Source of the DNA: Heliobacterium chlorum
GTDB lineage: Bacteria > Bacillota > Desulfitobacteriia > Heliobacteriales > Heliobacteriaceae
DNA: 64,000 nt
Reading direction: 5' to 3'
Assembly (NCBI RefSeq): GCF_014502795.1
Contig: NZ_JACVHF010000001.1
Span: forward strand, 372,001-436,000
Shown in pieces: positions 17,141-27,019 of the stretch. The notes under the pieces are model-generated. The model was not told the DNA's origin. It ran no database searches and was given only the letters and a program-made list of their open reading frames with translations. How positions within the stretch are numbered: position 1 is the first letter of the stretch; every line of letters starts with the position of its first letter. A program made the position numbers and the translations under genes.

Positions 17141-17148
17141 ACTAGACC

Positions 17149-17580
17149 ATGCTGATGGGGGAATACCAACATACCATCGACCCAAAAGGCCGGTTGTTCA
17201 TGCCGGCAAAACTTCGGGAAGCACTTGGAGAAAAATTTATCGCCACCAAGGGCTTAGATGGTTGTTTGTTTGTTTATCCCCCGGAAGAGTGGAGACGCTT
17301 AGAAGAGAAGCTAAAAGGGCTGCCTTTTACCCGAGCTGACGCTCGCTCCTTTCAGCGCTTCCTTTTCTCCGGTGCCTCAGAATGTGAAGTGGACAAGCAA
17401 GGACGGATCCTGCTTCCCAGTCACCTTCGTGAGCACAGCGCATTGGAAAAGGATGTCGTCATCATCGGTGTAGGTACCCGTGTAGAAATTTGGAGCGCCG
17501 AACGTTGGCGTGAGTACAACGATAAAGCGGCAGCGACTTATGAAGAAGTCGCCGAAAAACTGATCGACTTTGATCTATAA
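17149..17580 (+). CDS. mraZ: transcriptional regulator MraZ
   Basis: A 143-aa protein with two SpoVT-AbrB-type halves: [20 protein letters not shown] at the N-terminus and [18 protein letters not shown] from residue ~77. It forms rings, binds repeats in the promoter of the division and cell wall cluster, and represses or tunes it. It is the first gene of the cluster, as usual. ATG 17149 or the in-frame ATG 17155 could be the start; the weak GGTGG SD overlaps the last operator repeat. Confidence 0.95.
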   Translation: MLMGEYQHTIDPKGRLFMPAKLREALGEKFIATKGLDGCLFVYPPEEWRRLEEKLKGLPFTRADARSFQRFLFSGASECEVDKQGRILLPSHLREHSALEKDVVIIGVGTRVEIWSAERWREYNDKAAATYEEVAEKLIDFDL

Positions 17581-17615
17581 GCGAGGCAAACCGCAGATGG
17601 AGGGTTTTTGCCGAC

Positions 17616-18554
17616 ATGGAATTTCATCATATCCCCGTTTTGCTTGAGGAAGTATTGGAAGGCTTGCAGCCCCGTCCTGATGGGCTCTATCTCGATGGTA
17701 CCGTCGGAGGGGGCGGGCACAGTGCCGCCATTTTGGAAAAAACAGCGGGGCAGGGGAGGTTGATCGGCCTCGACCAAGACCCGAGAGCGCTGGCGGCAGC
17801 GCGAAAAAAGTTGGAGAAGTTTGCTGACCGGGTCACGCTGGTACGGAGCAATTTTCGCCGCTTGGGGTCTGTCGTGGAGGAATTAGGCCAAGCAGGGAAA
17901 GTCGACGGGATTCTTCTCGACATCGGTGTCTCATCCCATCAACTGGATGAAGCGGAACGAGGGTTTACCTATCGTGCGGAAGCTCCGCTCGATATGCGCA
18001 TGAATCCCGACGGGGCTGTCACGGCTGCACAGATACTCAATGAATACCCAGAAGGGGAGATCTCCCGGATTCTTTGGGAGTATGGCGAAGAGCGGTGGTC
18101 CAAACGGATCGCCCAATTCATCGTCAATCGCCGGGCAGAACAACCGTTAGTTTCGACGGTCGACCTTGTCGATGTGATTCGTGCGGCGATTCCCGCAGCA
18201 GCCAGGCAGGAAGGTGGTCATCCGGCCAAGCGAACCTTCCAAGCGCTGCGCATCGCCGTCAATGACGAATTAGGGGCTCTTCAAGAGGCCTTACCGGCTG
18301 CCCTTGATGCGTTAGCTCCTGGCGGACGACTGGCCGTGATCAGCTTTCATTCCCTAGAGGATCGCATCGTCAAAAACTTTTTCTCTGAACAAGCGAAGAG
18401 CTGCACCTGTCCCCCCGATATGCCTATCTGTGGCTGTGGGAAAAAGGCTCGTTTGAAAATCATCACTCGCAAGCCCGTCACCGGTTCAGAAGAAGAGATA
18501 AAGACCAATCCCCGTTCCCAAAGTGCGAAATTGAGGGTGGCTCAAAAAATATAA
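17616..18554 (+). CDS. rsmH: 16S rRNA m4C1402 methyltransferase
   Basis: RsmH/MraW (312 aa) methylates N4 of C1402 in 16S rRNA with SAM. Motifs are HIPVLLEEVLEGL, DGTVGGGGHSAAIL (SAM loop), GLDQDPRALAAA, LDIGVSSHQLDEAERGFTYR and the C-terminal VISFHSLEDRIVKNFF. A Cys-rich insert (CTCPPDMPICGCGKK) near residue 265 is common in this family. It follows mraZ by 35 nt and starts at ATG 17616 after ATGGAGGG. Confidence 0.97.
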   Translation: MEFHHIPVLLEEVLEGLQPRPDGLYLDGTVGGGGHSAAILEKTAGQGRLIGLDQDPRALAAARKKLEKFADRVTLVRSNFRRLGSVVEELGQAGKVDGILLDIGVSSHQLDEAERGFTYRAEAPLDMRMNPDGAVTAAQILNEYPEGEISRILWEYGEERWSKRIAQFIVNRRAEQPLVSTVDLVDVIRAAIPAAARQEGGHPAKRTFQALRIAVNDELGALQEALPAALDALAPGGRLAVISFHSLEDRIVKNFFSEQAKSCTCPPDMPICGCGKKARLKIITRKPVTGSEEEIKTNPRSQSAKLRVAQKI

Positions 18555-18600
18555 AGGACCTGAACATGGATGTTCTGCTGGACAAGGAGGTTGAATAAGC

Positions 18601-19146
18601 TTGAAACAAGCCACTGCTCCTGTGTACGACTATCAAGAAGAAGTCCTGCAACCGTCAGTACAACCGTCGATAGAGCCTAAAAAAGAACGACGAGTAAAAC
18701 AAGGCATAAGCGGTAAGACAAAACGGAAAGTTATCGCCAGCACCATCGCTGTCATGGGTTGTGGACTCTTCGTCGGCTCTCAATACGCTGTCGTCGCCTA
18801 CCAAGCCCAGCACGTCATGGAATTGCGCCAGGAATTGACGAAAGAGAAAAATTCTTTAGACTATCTTCGGGTGGAAGTTAACCAGTTAAAGTCTCTTGAG
18901 CGAATTGAAAATATCGCCGTCAATAAGTTGGGTATGAAGACACCAGAAGGCACGAAGATGATCGCTATTCAATCCCAAAGCAGAAGCGATAAACCGGCCC
19001 ATTTAGCACAGGAACAGACACCTCCGGAATCAGAAAAGAAGGGCATCGATGCCTCGCTCCAAGAGACAGATGTAGCCGTTGGCACAAATCCTTTAGTGGC
19101 AACAATTACGAAAGCCTTTCATAAATTAAGCGGCGGTTTGCTTTGA
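18601..19146 (+). CDS. ftsL: FtsL-like septum protein
   Basis: A 181-aa single-span membrane protein. A basic cytoplasmic N-terminus (~50 residues) leads a transmembrane helix near residues 45-65, then a coiled coil (MELRQELTKEKNSLDYLRVE) and the conserved RIENIAVNKLGMKTPEG. This is the FtsL layout, a bitopic partner of DivIC/FtsB and the septal transpeptidase. The disordered C-terminal tail makes it longer than the usual ~110-120 aa. It starts with TTG 18601 behind AAGGAGG. Identity rests on layout and position, not strong sequence. Confidence 0.82.
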   Translation: MKQATAPVYDYQEEVLQPSVQPSIEPKKERRVKQGISGKTKRKVIASTIAVMGCGLFVGSQYAVVAYQAQHVMELRQELTKEKNSLDYLRVEVNQLKSLERIENIAVNKLGMKTPEGTKMIAIQSQSRSDKPAHLAQEQTPPESEKKGIDASLQETDVAVGTNPLVATITKAFHKLSGGLL

Positions 19147-19162
19147 CGTAAAAATGTAACTA

Positions 19163-19192
19163 TTGCCCGCAGTGAGAATTTGACCCTATAAT
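19163..19192 (+). promoter_or_regulatory. internal promoter before the pbp gene
   Basis: TTGCCC (19163-19168), 18-bp spacer, TATAAT (19187-19192) in the 140-bp gap after ftsL. It would let pbp-mur genes be transcribed apart from mraZ control. Confidence 0.45.
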
Positions 19193-19286
19193 GATAAGCG
19201 TGGACCGTCGGGCGATCTGGTGCCGGGCAGTTCCTCCCGGGATATCCTGGGGGGATTTGGTTTTTTTAGGGTAAGGGGAGGATAAC

Positions 19287-21443
19287 GTGTTCGCCACACC
19301 GGTACAGGTGCGCAAACGATCGACCCATATTTTGATCGGCTTTACCGCCTTGGTCTGCATCCTTATCTTGCGCCTTTTTTGGGTACAGGTGGTGAATGGA
19401 TCCTTTTATGCCGAGAAGGCCGAAGATGTTCGCATGAGAGAATTGCCGGTAGAGGCAAAACGGGGAACTATCTACGACCGGAATATGAATTCATTAGCCG
19501 TCTCGGTCAGCGTAGATTCCGTCGTCGCCAACCCGGCAGAAGTGAAAAAAAATAAAGAACCAGACCAACGGGCCATCGCCAACGAACTGGCTCGTATTCT
19601 CGAAATGGATCCGGAAAAGGTATTCCAGACGATTACGAAGGCCAACTCAGGATTTGTCTGGGTCAAACGCAAGGTAGAGCCCGATAAAATTGAACAACTG
19701 CGGAATTCAACAGTAAAGCTGAACGGCATCAGCTTTATCCCGGAGAGCAAACGCTTTTACGAAAAAGGTAAACTAGCTGCCCACATCTTAGGTTTTACCG
19801 ACACAGACGCCCGTGGCATCGAAGGGCTGGAGTTGATCTTTGACAAAGACTTGCGCGGTCTTCCGGGGAAACTGGTCGCCGAATATGACGCCAGAAACCT
19901 CGAGCTGCCGCAAGCTCAACACGCTTACGTTAGACCTATCGACGGGCATAGCCTGGTGTTGACGATCGATGAAACGGTCCAATATATCATTGAGCGGGAA
20001 TTGGATAAACTGGACCGGGAGAGAAAGCCCAAAGGCGCCACCATCATCGTTATGGACGTTAAAACAGGCCGCATTTTGGGAATGTCCAACCGACCCACCT
20101 ATGATCCGAACGAGCGCGACAAGTATCCCGATACGGCCAGACGCAACCGGGCCATCAACGACGTCTATGAACCAGGATCTACCTTTAAGATCGTGACGGC
20201 TAGCGCCGCCATCGAAGAAGGTGCCGTCAAGGATACGGACAAATTTTACGATCCCGGCTATGCAACCATCGGTGACCGCAAAGTTCGTTGCTGGAAACCG
20301 GACGGTCACGGGTCACAGACGTTTCCAGAGGTCGTCCAGAACTCCTGTAACCCCGGTTTTATTCAAATCGGCATGAACCTGGGCGTTGAAAAGTTCTATA
20401 ATTACCTGCTTGCCTTCGGCTTTGGTTCTCCGACAGGTATCTCCATGAACGGCGAGGCTGCAGGGATCTTGGTACCGAAGAAAACCGTTAAACCGATCGA
20501 CTTGGCCACCATGTCCATCGGTCAGGCGAACGCCGTCACCCCGATTCAACTGATCACGGCTGTCTCCGCTGTGGCGAATGGCGGCAAGTTGATGAAACCG
20601 CAGCTGGTAGAAAAAGTCCTCGATTCCCAAGGAGCGGTCATTCAAACCTTTGAACCTGAAGTGGTGCGACAAGTCGTTTCCAAAGAAACGGCCCAAAAGC
20701 TGAACCTGATCTTGGAGACAGTCGTATCGAAAGGGACTGGGACGAACGCCTACATAGAGGGATACCGAGTCGGTGGAAAAACGGGAACGGCTCAAAAAAT
20801 CAAGCCGAACGGCGGTTACATGGAAGGGGAATATGTAGTCTCCTTTGTCGGTATCGCTCCGGCTAACGACCCTGCTGTAGCTTGTCTCGTCGTTGTGGAC
20901 GCTCCGCAAGGAGTCCAGCAATTCGGCGGTCTCGTAGCCGCTCCTGTCTTCAAAAGCGTCATGACCGATGTGCTACGTCATCTGGGCATTCCGCCTCAAA
21001 TGAATACAGGCGAAGCGCCTGCGGCGGCGACGAACCAAGTAGAGGCTGTCGCTGTTCCGCAAGTGACCGGTATCGGTGTAGATGATGCAGAAGACCGCTT
21101 GCTCCATGTGGGCTTGGGAGTCGCTACCGAAGGTTTTGGTACCCGCGTCGTGAACCAGCTTCCCCAACCAGGAGAAAAGGTAACTCCACAGACGACGGTA
21201 GTCCTTTATCTGGCGGAAGATGACAAAACGGCTAAAGTCAATCCGGGCACACAGGTCGAATGTCCTGATCTGCTCGGCAAAGGAATCAAGCAGGTCGGCG
21301 ATACGCTGGCGAAGTTAGGCTTATCCTTTGAACCAGTCGGTACAGGCGTCGCCAAAAGTCAGAGTTACAAAGCTGGCACCAAATTACCGGTCGGCACTGT
21401 CGTACGGGTTGAATTCGTGCCAGCGGATGAAACGGGCCCATAG
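19287..21443 (+). CDS. class B penicillin-binding protein with two PASTA domains (FtsI/SpoVD type)
   Basis: Septal or spore-cortex transpeptidase (718 aa), anchored by an N-terminal helix (residues ~12-30). The dimerisation domain is followed by the transpeptidase domain with the catalytic motifs STFK (Ser298), SCN (Ser353) and KTGT (Lys~498). Two PASTA repeats follow, about residues 590-650 and 655-714. Two PASTA repeats occur in PbpB, and one in SpoVD, of Bacillus; here a single gene sits where Bacillus has both, so it may serve division and sporulation. GTG 19287 with GGGGAGGA upstream. Confidence 0.9.
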   Translation: MFATPVQVRKRSTHILIGFTALVCILILRLFWVQVVNGSFYAEKAEDVRMRELPVEAKRGTIYDRNMNSLAVSVSVDSVVANPAEVKKNKEPDQRAIANELARILEMDPEKVFQTITKANSGFVWVKRKVEPDKIEQLRNSTVKLNGISFIPESKRFYEKGKLAAHILGFTDTDARGIEGLELIFDKDLRGLPGKLVAEYDARNLELPQAQHAYVRPIDGHSLVLTIDETVQYIIERELDKLDRERKPKGATIIVMDVKTGRILGMSNRPTYDPNERDKYPDTARRNRAINDVYEPGSTFKIVTASAAIEEGAVKDTDKFYDPGYATIGDRKVRCWKPDGHGSQTFPEVVQNSCNPGFIQIGMNLGVEKFYNYLLAFGFGSPTGISMNGEAAGILVPKKTVKPIDLATMSIGQANAVTPIQLITAVSAVANGGKLMKPQLVEKVLDSQGAVIQTFEPEVVRQVVSKETAQKLNLILETVVSKGTGTNAYIEGYRVGGKTGTAQKIKPNGGYMEGEYVVSFVGIAPANDPAVACLVVVDAPQGVQQFGGLVAAPVFKSVMTDVLRHLGIPPQMNTGEAPAAATNQVEAVAVPQVTGIGVDDAEDRLLHVGLGVATEGFGTRVVNQLPQPGEKVTPQTTVVLYLAEDDKTAKVNPGTQVECPDLLGKGIKQVGDTLAKLGLSFEPVGTGVAKSQSYKAGTKLPVGTVVRVEFVPADETGP

Positions 21444-21542
21444 CGGCAATGATGATTAATACATAGAAATAAATGGGTGCATCGGCAGTTCTCTGACGGT
21501 GCACCCAATTTGCGGGAATTGGCGGTAGGAGGGACCATTCCA

Positions 21543-23063
21543 ATGGAACTAAGCAAAATCCTGGCAAATGTAGAGGTTAGAGAAATCAGATGGACAGGAG
21601 AAACAGATGATCTCCAACGCCTGATGCAATCCAAGCTAGAAATCTCGGGCCTCGCCTATGATTCACGGCAAGTGGCACCGGGCTTTCTCTTTTTTTGTAT
21701 TCCCGGGCAAAAAACGGACGGCCATAACTACGCTGCCCAAGCGGTCGAACGAGGTGCTGCTGTTTTAGTCGTGGAACGATTTGTCGATCTGAAGGTGCCT
21801 CAAATTCGAGTCTCCTCAACCCGAGAAAGCCTGGCCTTAGCCGCAGGATCTTTTTACGGCCATCCGTCAGAGCAGTTACTGATGATCGGCGTCACCGGGA
21901 CAAACGGCAAAACGACGACAACCTATATGATCGAAGCGGTGCTGAAAGCCAAAGGCTATTCTGTCGGCGTCATCGGTACGATCGGGAACCAACTCGGCGA
22001 AAAAAGATGGCCGGCAGGTCACACGACTCCGGAGTCTCTAGATCTGCAAAAACTGTTGGCTGAGATGCGGGCTGACGGAGCCGATGCGGTCGTGATGGAG
22101 GTTTCGTCCCATTCGCTCGATCAGCATCGGGTCCTCGGTGTGAACTTTGATATTGCCGCCTTTACCAACCTTACGCAGGATCACCTCGATTATCACCAGA
22201 CCCTGGAAAACTACAGGGCCGCGAAGGGAAAACTCTTTCGAGAATTAGGTCAAAAGGAAACAAAGAAAGGTATCCTAAAGCGAGCCGTCATCAATGCCGA
22301 CGATCCGAGTGCCGACTACTTCCTGCAGGTCAGTTCTGTGCCTTCCGTAACTTACGGTGTGGAAGAGGACGCCGCCATTCAGGCGAAGGACTGGGACGTT
22401 ACCCCTCAAGGTGCCCGCTGCACCGTCCAGTACCCCGGTGGTACTGTCGACATGACCTTACAATTAACGGGCCGCTTCAATATTTCCAACAGCCTCACCG
22501 CCTTTACGGTAGGCTTCATTGTCGGTATGGAACCGGAGCAAATCGTCGAGGCTTTGCAGTCCCTGCGAGGCGTACCGGGCCGCTTTGAAAATGTCGATCA
22601 AGGCCAGCCCTTTTCGGTGATTGTCGACTATGCCCATACGCCTGACGGCCTCGTCAATGTGCTCAATACGGCAGAAGCCTTGGCGGAAGGGAAGATCGTC
22701 ACCGTATTTGGTTGTGGCGGTGATCGGGATCGGACGAAACGACCGATCATGGGGGGAGTGGTGGCCGAAATGAGCGACATCGCTGTCGTTACTTCCGATA
22801 ACCCGAGAACGGAAAATCCGCATCAGATCATCGAGGATATTCTCCCAGGAGTGCAAGCTGTACCTGGAATTGAATATAAGGTGGAACCGGATCGCAAGCA
22901 AGCCATCGCTCTGGCTCTGTCCATGGCGAATCCGGGTGATTTGGTCATGATCGCCGGGAAGGGCCATGAAAACTATCAAATCGTTGGAAAAGAAGTACTG
23001 CCTTTTGACGACCGGGAAGTGGCCCGGCAGGTATTGCGGGGTATGGGTTATGATCGGTCTTAA
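21543..23063 (+). CDS. murE: UDP-MurNAc-tripeptide synthetase, meso-DAP adding
   Basis: Cytoplasmic Mur ligase (506 aa) that adds the third stem-peptide residue to UDP-MurNAc-L-Ala-D-Glu. The ATP loop is GVTGTNGKTTTTYM, with the carbamylated-lysine region and HTPDGL present. The motif DNPRTENP is the signature for meso-diaminopimelate rather than lysine, so the wall is A1-gamma type. The start is ATG 21543 after AGGAGGGA; the frame opens further upstream without an SD. Its end overlaps murF by 14 nt. Confidence 0.96.
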   Translation: MELSKILANVEVREIRWTGETDDLQRLMQSKLEISGLAYDSRQVAPGFLFFCIPGQKTDGHNYAAQAVERGAAVLVVERFVDLKVPQIRVSSTRESLALAAGSFYGHPSEQLLMIGVTGTNGKTTTTYMIEAVLKAKGYSVGVIGTIGNQLGEKRWPAGHTTPESLDLQKLLAEMRADGADAVVMEVSSHSLDQHRVLGVNFDIAAFTNLTQDHLDYHQTLENYRAAKGKLFRELGQKETKKGILKRAVINADDPSADYFLQVSSVPSVTYGVEEDAAIQAKDWDVTPQGARCTVQYPGGTVDMTLQLTGRFNISNSLTAFTVGFIVGMEPEQIVEALQSLRGVPGRFENVDQGQPFSVIVDYAHTPDGLVNVLNTAEALAEGKIVTVFGCGGDRDRTKRPIMGGVVAEMSDIAVVTSDNPRTENPHQIIEDILPGVQAVPGIEYKVEPDRKQAIALALSMANPGDLVMIAGKGHENYQIVGKEVLPFDDREVARQVLRGMGYDRS

Positions 23064-24537
23064 TGCAGCGAAAGCCGCCCGGTGGATGGGCGGAAAAATA
23101 GTAGGTAATCCCGATGCTGCCCTGTCCGGCGTGGCCCGCATAGACAGTCGTCTTGTTGAAGCAGGTGATCTCTTTTTCGCTCTTCCAGGAGAGAAAGTGG
23201 ACGGTCATGACTTCCTTCCCAAAGCGCTGGCGGCAGGTGCAACGGCTGCTGTTGTCACTCAGCTGAGAGAGGATTGGCAGCAATTCCTGTCACCGGAACA
23301 AGCCCTTATCATCGTCGATGATGGAATCAAAGCATTACAAACTTGTGCTAAGGCATATCGTCAAGAACTTTCTCTTCCTGTCATCGCTGTGACCGGATCT
23401 ACCGGCAAGACATCGACAAAGGATCTCTTAGCTTCGGCCCTCAGTTGTTCTTTTGACGTGATGAAAAACCCAGGGAATTTTAACAATGAAATCGGCTTGC
23501 CCTTGACGGTGCTCTCCGTTCAGGCTCACCATCAGATCCTAATTGTCGAAATGGGCATGCGCGGTCCTGGGCAGATCGAAGCCCTCTGTCAGATCGCCCA
23601 GCCTGTTGTAGGTGTACTTACCAATATCGGGCCTGTTCATATGGAACTGCTCGGCAGCATGGAGGCCATAGCCCAGGCTAAGGGTGAACTGCTGCAATCG
23701 TTGCCGGAAGAGGGTATCGCTGTTGTCAACGGAGAGGATTTTCTGGCTGTGGAACAGTCAGTGCGCCAGGCACAACGGTCGATTTACTACGGAACATGTC
23801 AGAAAAACTTAACCCTTACGCTTACGAAAGCGATACCGCCGTCTTCAGACAAAAGGGTCGAGGTGGTATGGGCGAAAGATATTAAACCGCTCGGTGAAAA
23901 AGGTTCAAAGGTTTCGGCGAATGTCGGTCTTTTCCATATCGGCAGCGGCGAATGGCACCTGAAGGAAGCCATAGATTTTCACCTACCCTTGCCCGGGAGA
24001 CATCAGGCTGCCAATGCCCTCGCTTCCCTGGCTGTAGCCTGGGGATTGGAAGCCGATTTAACTGCTGTGGCACAAGGCCTGACAAATGCTCAACTTTCAT
24101 CGTTGCGCTGGGAAACATGTCAGCTCAAAGACAATATGACCATGATAAATGACGCCTACAACGCAAACCCTGCGGCCATGAAAGCGGCCTTGACGACAGC
24201 TGTGGAGATCGCTGCTGCACGGAGAACGGTGGCCATCCTCGGCGATATGTATGAGTTGGGGGAGGAAGCCGGTCGATTCCATGAAGAAGTTGGTGCTTAT
24301 GCAGCCCAGGCAGGTGTAGGCCTTCTGATTACGGTAGGACCTTTAGGCTCTCAGATCGCCGAGGGAGCCCGTAGCGCCGGAATGGTTGACGGTGCTGTCC
24401 TGCACTTTGACGAAGTTGAAAAGGCGGCGGAAGCCGTAAGAGGATTGCTTGGCTCTGGTGACGTAATTCTGATAAAAGCCTCCAGGGGTATGCGGTTGGA
24501 ACGGTTGGCCTCCGCCTTGTCTGATGGGCTGAGATAA
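23050..24537 (+). CDS. murF: UDP-MurNAc-tripeptide:D-Ala-D-Ala ligase
   Basis: Mur ligase (495 aa) adding D-Ala-D-Ala to complete the UDP-MurNAc-pentapeptide. Motifs are DSRLVEAGDLFFALPGEKVDG, the ATP loop GSTGKTSTKDL, MKNPGNFNNEIGLPLT and INDAYNANPAAMKAAL. The start ATG 23050 lies inside the end of murE (14-nt overlap) with no strong SD, so it probably relies on ribosomes finishing murE. Confidence 0.96.
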   Translation: MIGLNAAKAARWMGGKIVGNPDAALSGVARIDSRLVEAGDLFFALPGEKVDGHDFLPKALAAGATAAVVTQLREDWQQFLSPEQALIIVDDGIKALQTCAKAYRQELSLPVIAVTGSTGKTSTKDLLASALSCSFDVMKNPGNFNNEIGLPLTVLSVQAHHQILIVEMGMRGPGQIEALCQIAQPVVGVLTNIGPVHMELLGSMEAIAQAKGELLQSLPEEGIAVVNGEDFLAVEQSVRQAQRSIYYGTCQKNLTLTLTKAIPPSSDKRVEVVWAKDIKPLGEKGSKVSANVGLFHIGSGEWHLKEAIDFHLPLPGRHQAANALASLAVAWGLEADLTAVAQGLTNAQLSSLRWETCQLKDNMTMINDAYNANPAAMKAALTTAVEIAAARRTVAILGDMYELGEEAGRFHEEVGAYAAQAGVGLLITVGPLGSQIAEGARSAGMVDGAVLHFDEVEKAAEAVRGLLGSGDVILIKASRGMRLERLASALSDGLR

Positions 24538-24553
24538 AAGGGGAAAGAGAACA

Positions 24554-25519
24554 ATGCAATCCATGATTATCGCTTTTATCATTGCCGCTTCTATCGGTTT
24601 GATTACAGGCCCATGGCTGATACCGGTTTTGCGGCGGCTCAAGCTCGGCCAGAGCATTCGGGAGGAAGGACCGAAAGCTCACCAGAGCAAGGCAGGAACA
24701 CCGACGATGGGCGGAATTCTGTTTTTGATCGCTATCCCCATCGCTGCCCTCGTGACAGCTGGCCTAAACGGCATCGTTGGCGTTCTCCTGTTGGGGACGT
24801 TAGGCTTTGGACTTATCGGATTTCTTGACGATTTTATTAAAGTAGTAAAAAAGCGAAACCTGGGTCTAAAAGCACGGGAAAAATTCATCGCTCAGGTGTT
24901 TGTGACGGTTGTTTTGATTTACGCCATCGTCCACGGTCTCGACCGAGGCACAGCTATTTATCTTCCTGGCTGGAACACCTGGTGGGATGCCGGGTTTTTG
25001 TACTATATCCTTGCTTTTATCGTCGTTACGGGTACGACAAACGCTGTAAACCTGGCGGACGGCCTCGACGGATTGGCTGCGGGAATGACCTTCTGGGTAG
25101 CTCTCGCCTACGCGGTTCTCGCTTCCGCAGAAATTCAACCGCTGACGGCAATTTTTGCGGCGGCTTTGGCAGGCGGTTGTATCGGTTTTTTGTTCTTCAA
25201 CCGTCATCCTGCTCGTATGTTTATGGGAGATACGGGCTCACTGGCCCTGGGCGGTGCGATTGCTACGTTGGCGATGCTCACCCGATCAGAGCTCATCCTG
25301 CCGGTTATGGGTGCCGTCTTTGTTGCCGAGACCCTCTCGGTCATTTTACAAGTAGCTTCTTTTAAAATGACAGGGAAACGGATCTTTCGCATGAGCCCTC
25401 TCCATCACCATTTTGAACTGGGCGGTTGGCGGGAGGAAACGGTCGTTTACTCCTTCTGGGCAGCTCAACTGGTGGCTGCTTCTATCGGTACTATGTTAGC
25501 CTTCAATATTCGTTTCTAA
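24554..25519 (+). CDS. mraY: phospho-MurNAc-pentapeptide transferase
   Basis: Ten-helix membrane enzyme (321 aa) that moves phospho-MurNAc-pentapeptide to undecaprenyl phosphate, making lipid I. Conserved pieces are HQSKAGTPTMGG, the catalytic FLDDFIKVVKKRNLGL, NAVNLADGLDGLA and the C-terminal SPLHHHFELGGWRE. ATG 24554 follows AAAAGGGGAAAGAG. Slightly shorter than the E. coli enzyme, as usual in Gram-positives. Confidence 0.97.
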   Translation: MQSMIIAFIIAASIGLITGPWLIPVLRRLKLGQSIREEGPKAHQSKAGTPTMGGILFLIAIPIAALVTAGLNGIVGVLLLGTLGFGLIGFLDDFIKVVKKRNLGLKAREKFIAQVFVTVVLIYAIVHGLDRGTAIYLPGWNTWWDAGFLYYILAFIVVTGTTNAVNLADGLDGLAAGMTFWVALAYAVLASAEIQPLTAIFAAALAGGCIGFLFFNRHPARMFMGDTGSLALGGAIATLAMLTRSELILPVMGAVFVAETLSVILQVASFKMTGKRIFRMSPLHHHFELGGWREETVVYSFWAAQLVAASIGTMLAFNIRF

Positions 25520-25570
25520 AGACCCACAAGTTTGGAACACCCGGAGCTTTTTTACGGGAAGTAGAAAGGG

Positions 25571-26947
25571 ATGACTCTGTTGACGAATCGCTGGCAAGAC
25601 GGACGCAAGGTTCTGGTGGTCGGAGCCGGTAAGAGCGGAATCGCTGCTGCGAGGACCTTAGCTCGCCTAGGTGCTGCCGTCACACTCTGTGATACGAAAG
25701 CAACATCGGACATAGCCTGCCGGGATGAATTGACTGCCGCAGGGGTAAAGGTCCATGGAGGCGGTTATCCGTCCATTACTGACGAAGGATTTCAAGAAGT
25801 CTTGATGAGCCCTGGCGTACCCTTGACGGTTCCTCCGGCGCGAGAAGCCGCAGAAAAGGGAATTCCCATCACCGGTGAGTTGGAGATCGCCTACTTGCTT
25901 TCTCAAGCGCCCTTCATCGCCATCACCGGCACAAATGGCAAGACAACGACGACGTCTCTCATCGGGGCAATTTTAACTGAGGCTTGTTGGAATCCTTTCA
26001 TAGGAGGAAACATCGGTCAGCCTTTGGTGGAGGAGTCACAGCACCTTTCCGCTGATCGTTGGGTCGTTGCCGAAGTGTCATCTTTTCAGTTGGAGACGAC
26101 CGAAAAATTTCGACCTCGTGTCGCTATGATCTTGAATATCACGCCTGATCACCTCGATCGCCATGGTTCCATGGAAAATTACCGGGCCATTAAAGCGCGT
26201 ATATTTATGAACCAACAGGCGAGCGACCTTACCGTCTTGAATGCAGACGACCCGCTGGTATCTTCGCTTGGCGAACAAAGCCGAGGTAAGGTTCTCTACT
26301 TCAGTCGCCAGCAAAAAGTAGATGCAGGTACCTATTGTCAAGACGGGATGATTTGGTATGCCGGTGACGATGGACACCAACCTGTCCTGGCTATCGACGA
26401 ACTGCAAATCAAGGGAAAACATAATGTCGAAAACGCCCTCGCCGCCCTGGCTGGAACGATCGGACTGGGGATCGATCCTGCCGTAGCCGCGAGAGCCGCC
26501 CGGAACTTTCAGCCGGTAGAACATCGCATGGAACCGGCCGGTGTAGTGAACGGCGTCGAATACATCAATGATTCCAAAGGCACGAACCCCGATGCTTCCA
26601 TCAAAGCTATCGAGTCTTATGACAAACCGATTGTCCTCATCGCTGGAGGGAAGAACAAAGGCAGCGACTTCCGTGAATTGGCCTTGCTTATCAAGGAACG
26701 GGTAAAGGCTGTTGTCCTCGTGGGCCAAGCAGCACCTATCCTCGAAGAGGCGCTCCGTTCCAGCGGGTACGAACAGTTTACACGGGTTCAAACCTTTGCA
26801 GAGACCGTAACAGAAGCCTCCAAGCTGGCCCAACCGGGTGATGTGGTCCTGCTGAGTCCGGCTTGCGCGAGTTTGGATATGTTTCCAAACTATGAAGAGC
26901 GGGGAAGGGTATTCAAAGAATTAGTCCGTCAACTGCAAGCCGGTTAA
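25571..26947 (+). CDS. murD: UDP-MurNAc-L-alanine:D-glutamate ligase
   Basis: Mur ligase (458 aa) adding D-glutamate to UDP-MurNAc-L-Ala. It has the N-terminal Rossmann stretch VVGAGKSGIAAARTLARLG, the ATP loop ITGTNGKTTTTSLIG, NITPDHLDRHGSMENY and the C-terminal LLSPACASLDMFPNYEERG that marks MurD. ATG 25571 with a GAAGTAGAAAGGG region upstream. Confidence 0.97.
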   Translation: MTLLTNRWQDGRKVLVVGAGKSGIAAARTLARLGAAVTLCDTKATSDIACRDELTAAGVKVHGGGYPSITDEGFQEVLMSPGVPLTVPPAREAAEKGIPITGELEIAYLLSQAPFIAITGTNGKTTTTSLIGAILTEACWNPFIGGNIGQPLVEESQHLSADRWVVAEVSSFQLETTEKFRPRVAMILNITPDHLDRHGSMENYRAIKARIFMNQQASDLTVLNADDPLVSSLGEQSRGKVLYFSRQQKVDAGTYCQDGMIWYAGDDGHQPVLAIDELQIKGKHNVENALAALAGTIGLGIDPAVAARAARNFQPVEHRMEPAGVVNGVEYINDSKGTNPDASIKAIESYDKPIVLIAGGKNKGSDFRELALLIKERVKAVVLVGQAAPILEEALRSSGYEQFTRVQTFAETVTEASKLAQPGDVVLLSPACASLDMFPNYEERGRVFKELVRQLQAG

Positions 26948-27019
26948 ACTTACCCATTTCCAGCCACGGCAATGAACAACCCGTGGCAATAGGATGAATG
27001 AGGTCGAGGGGGGAGGATC

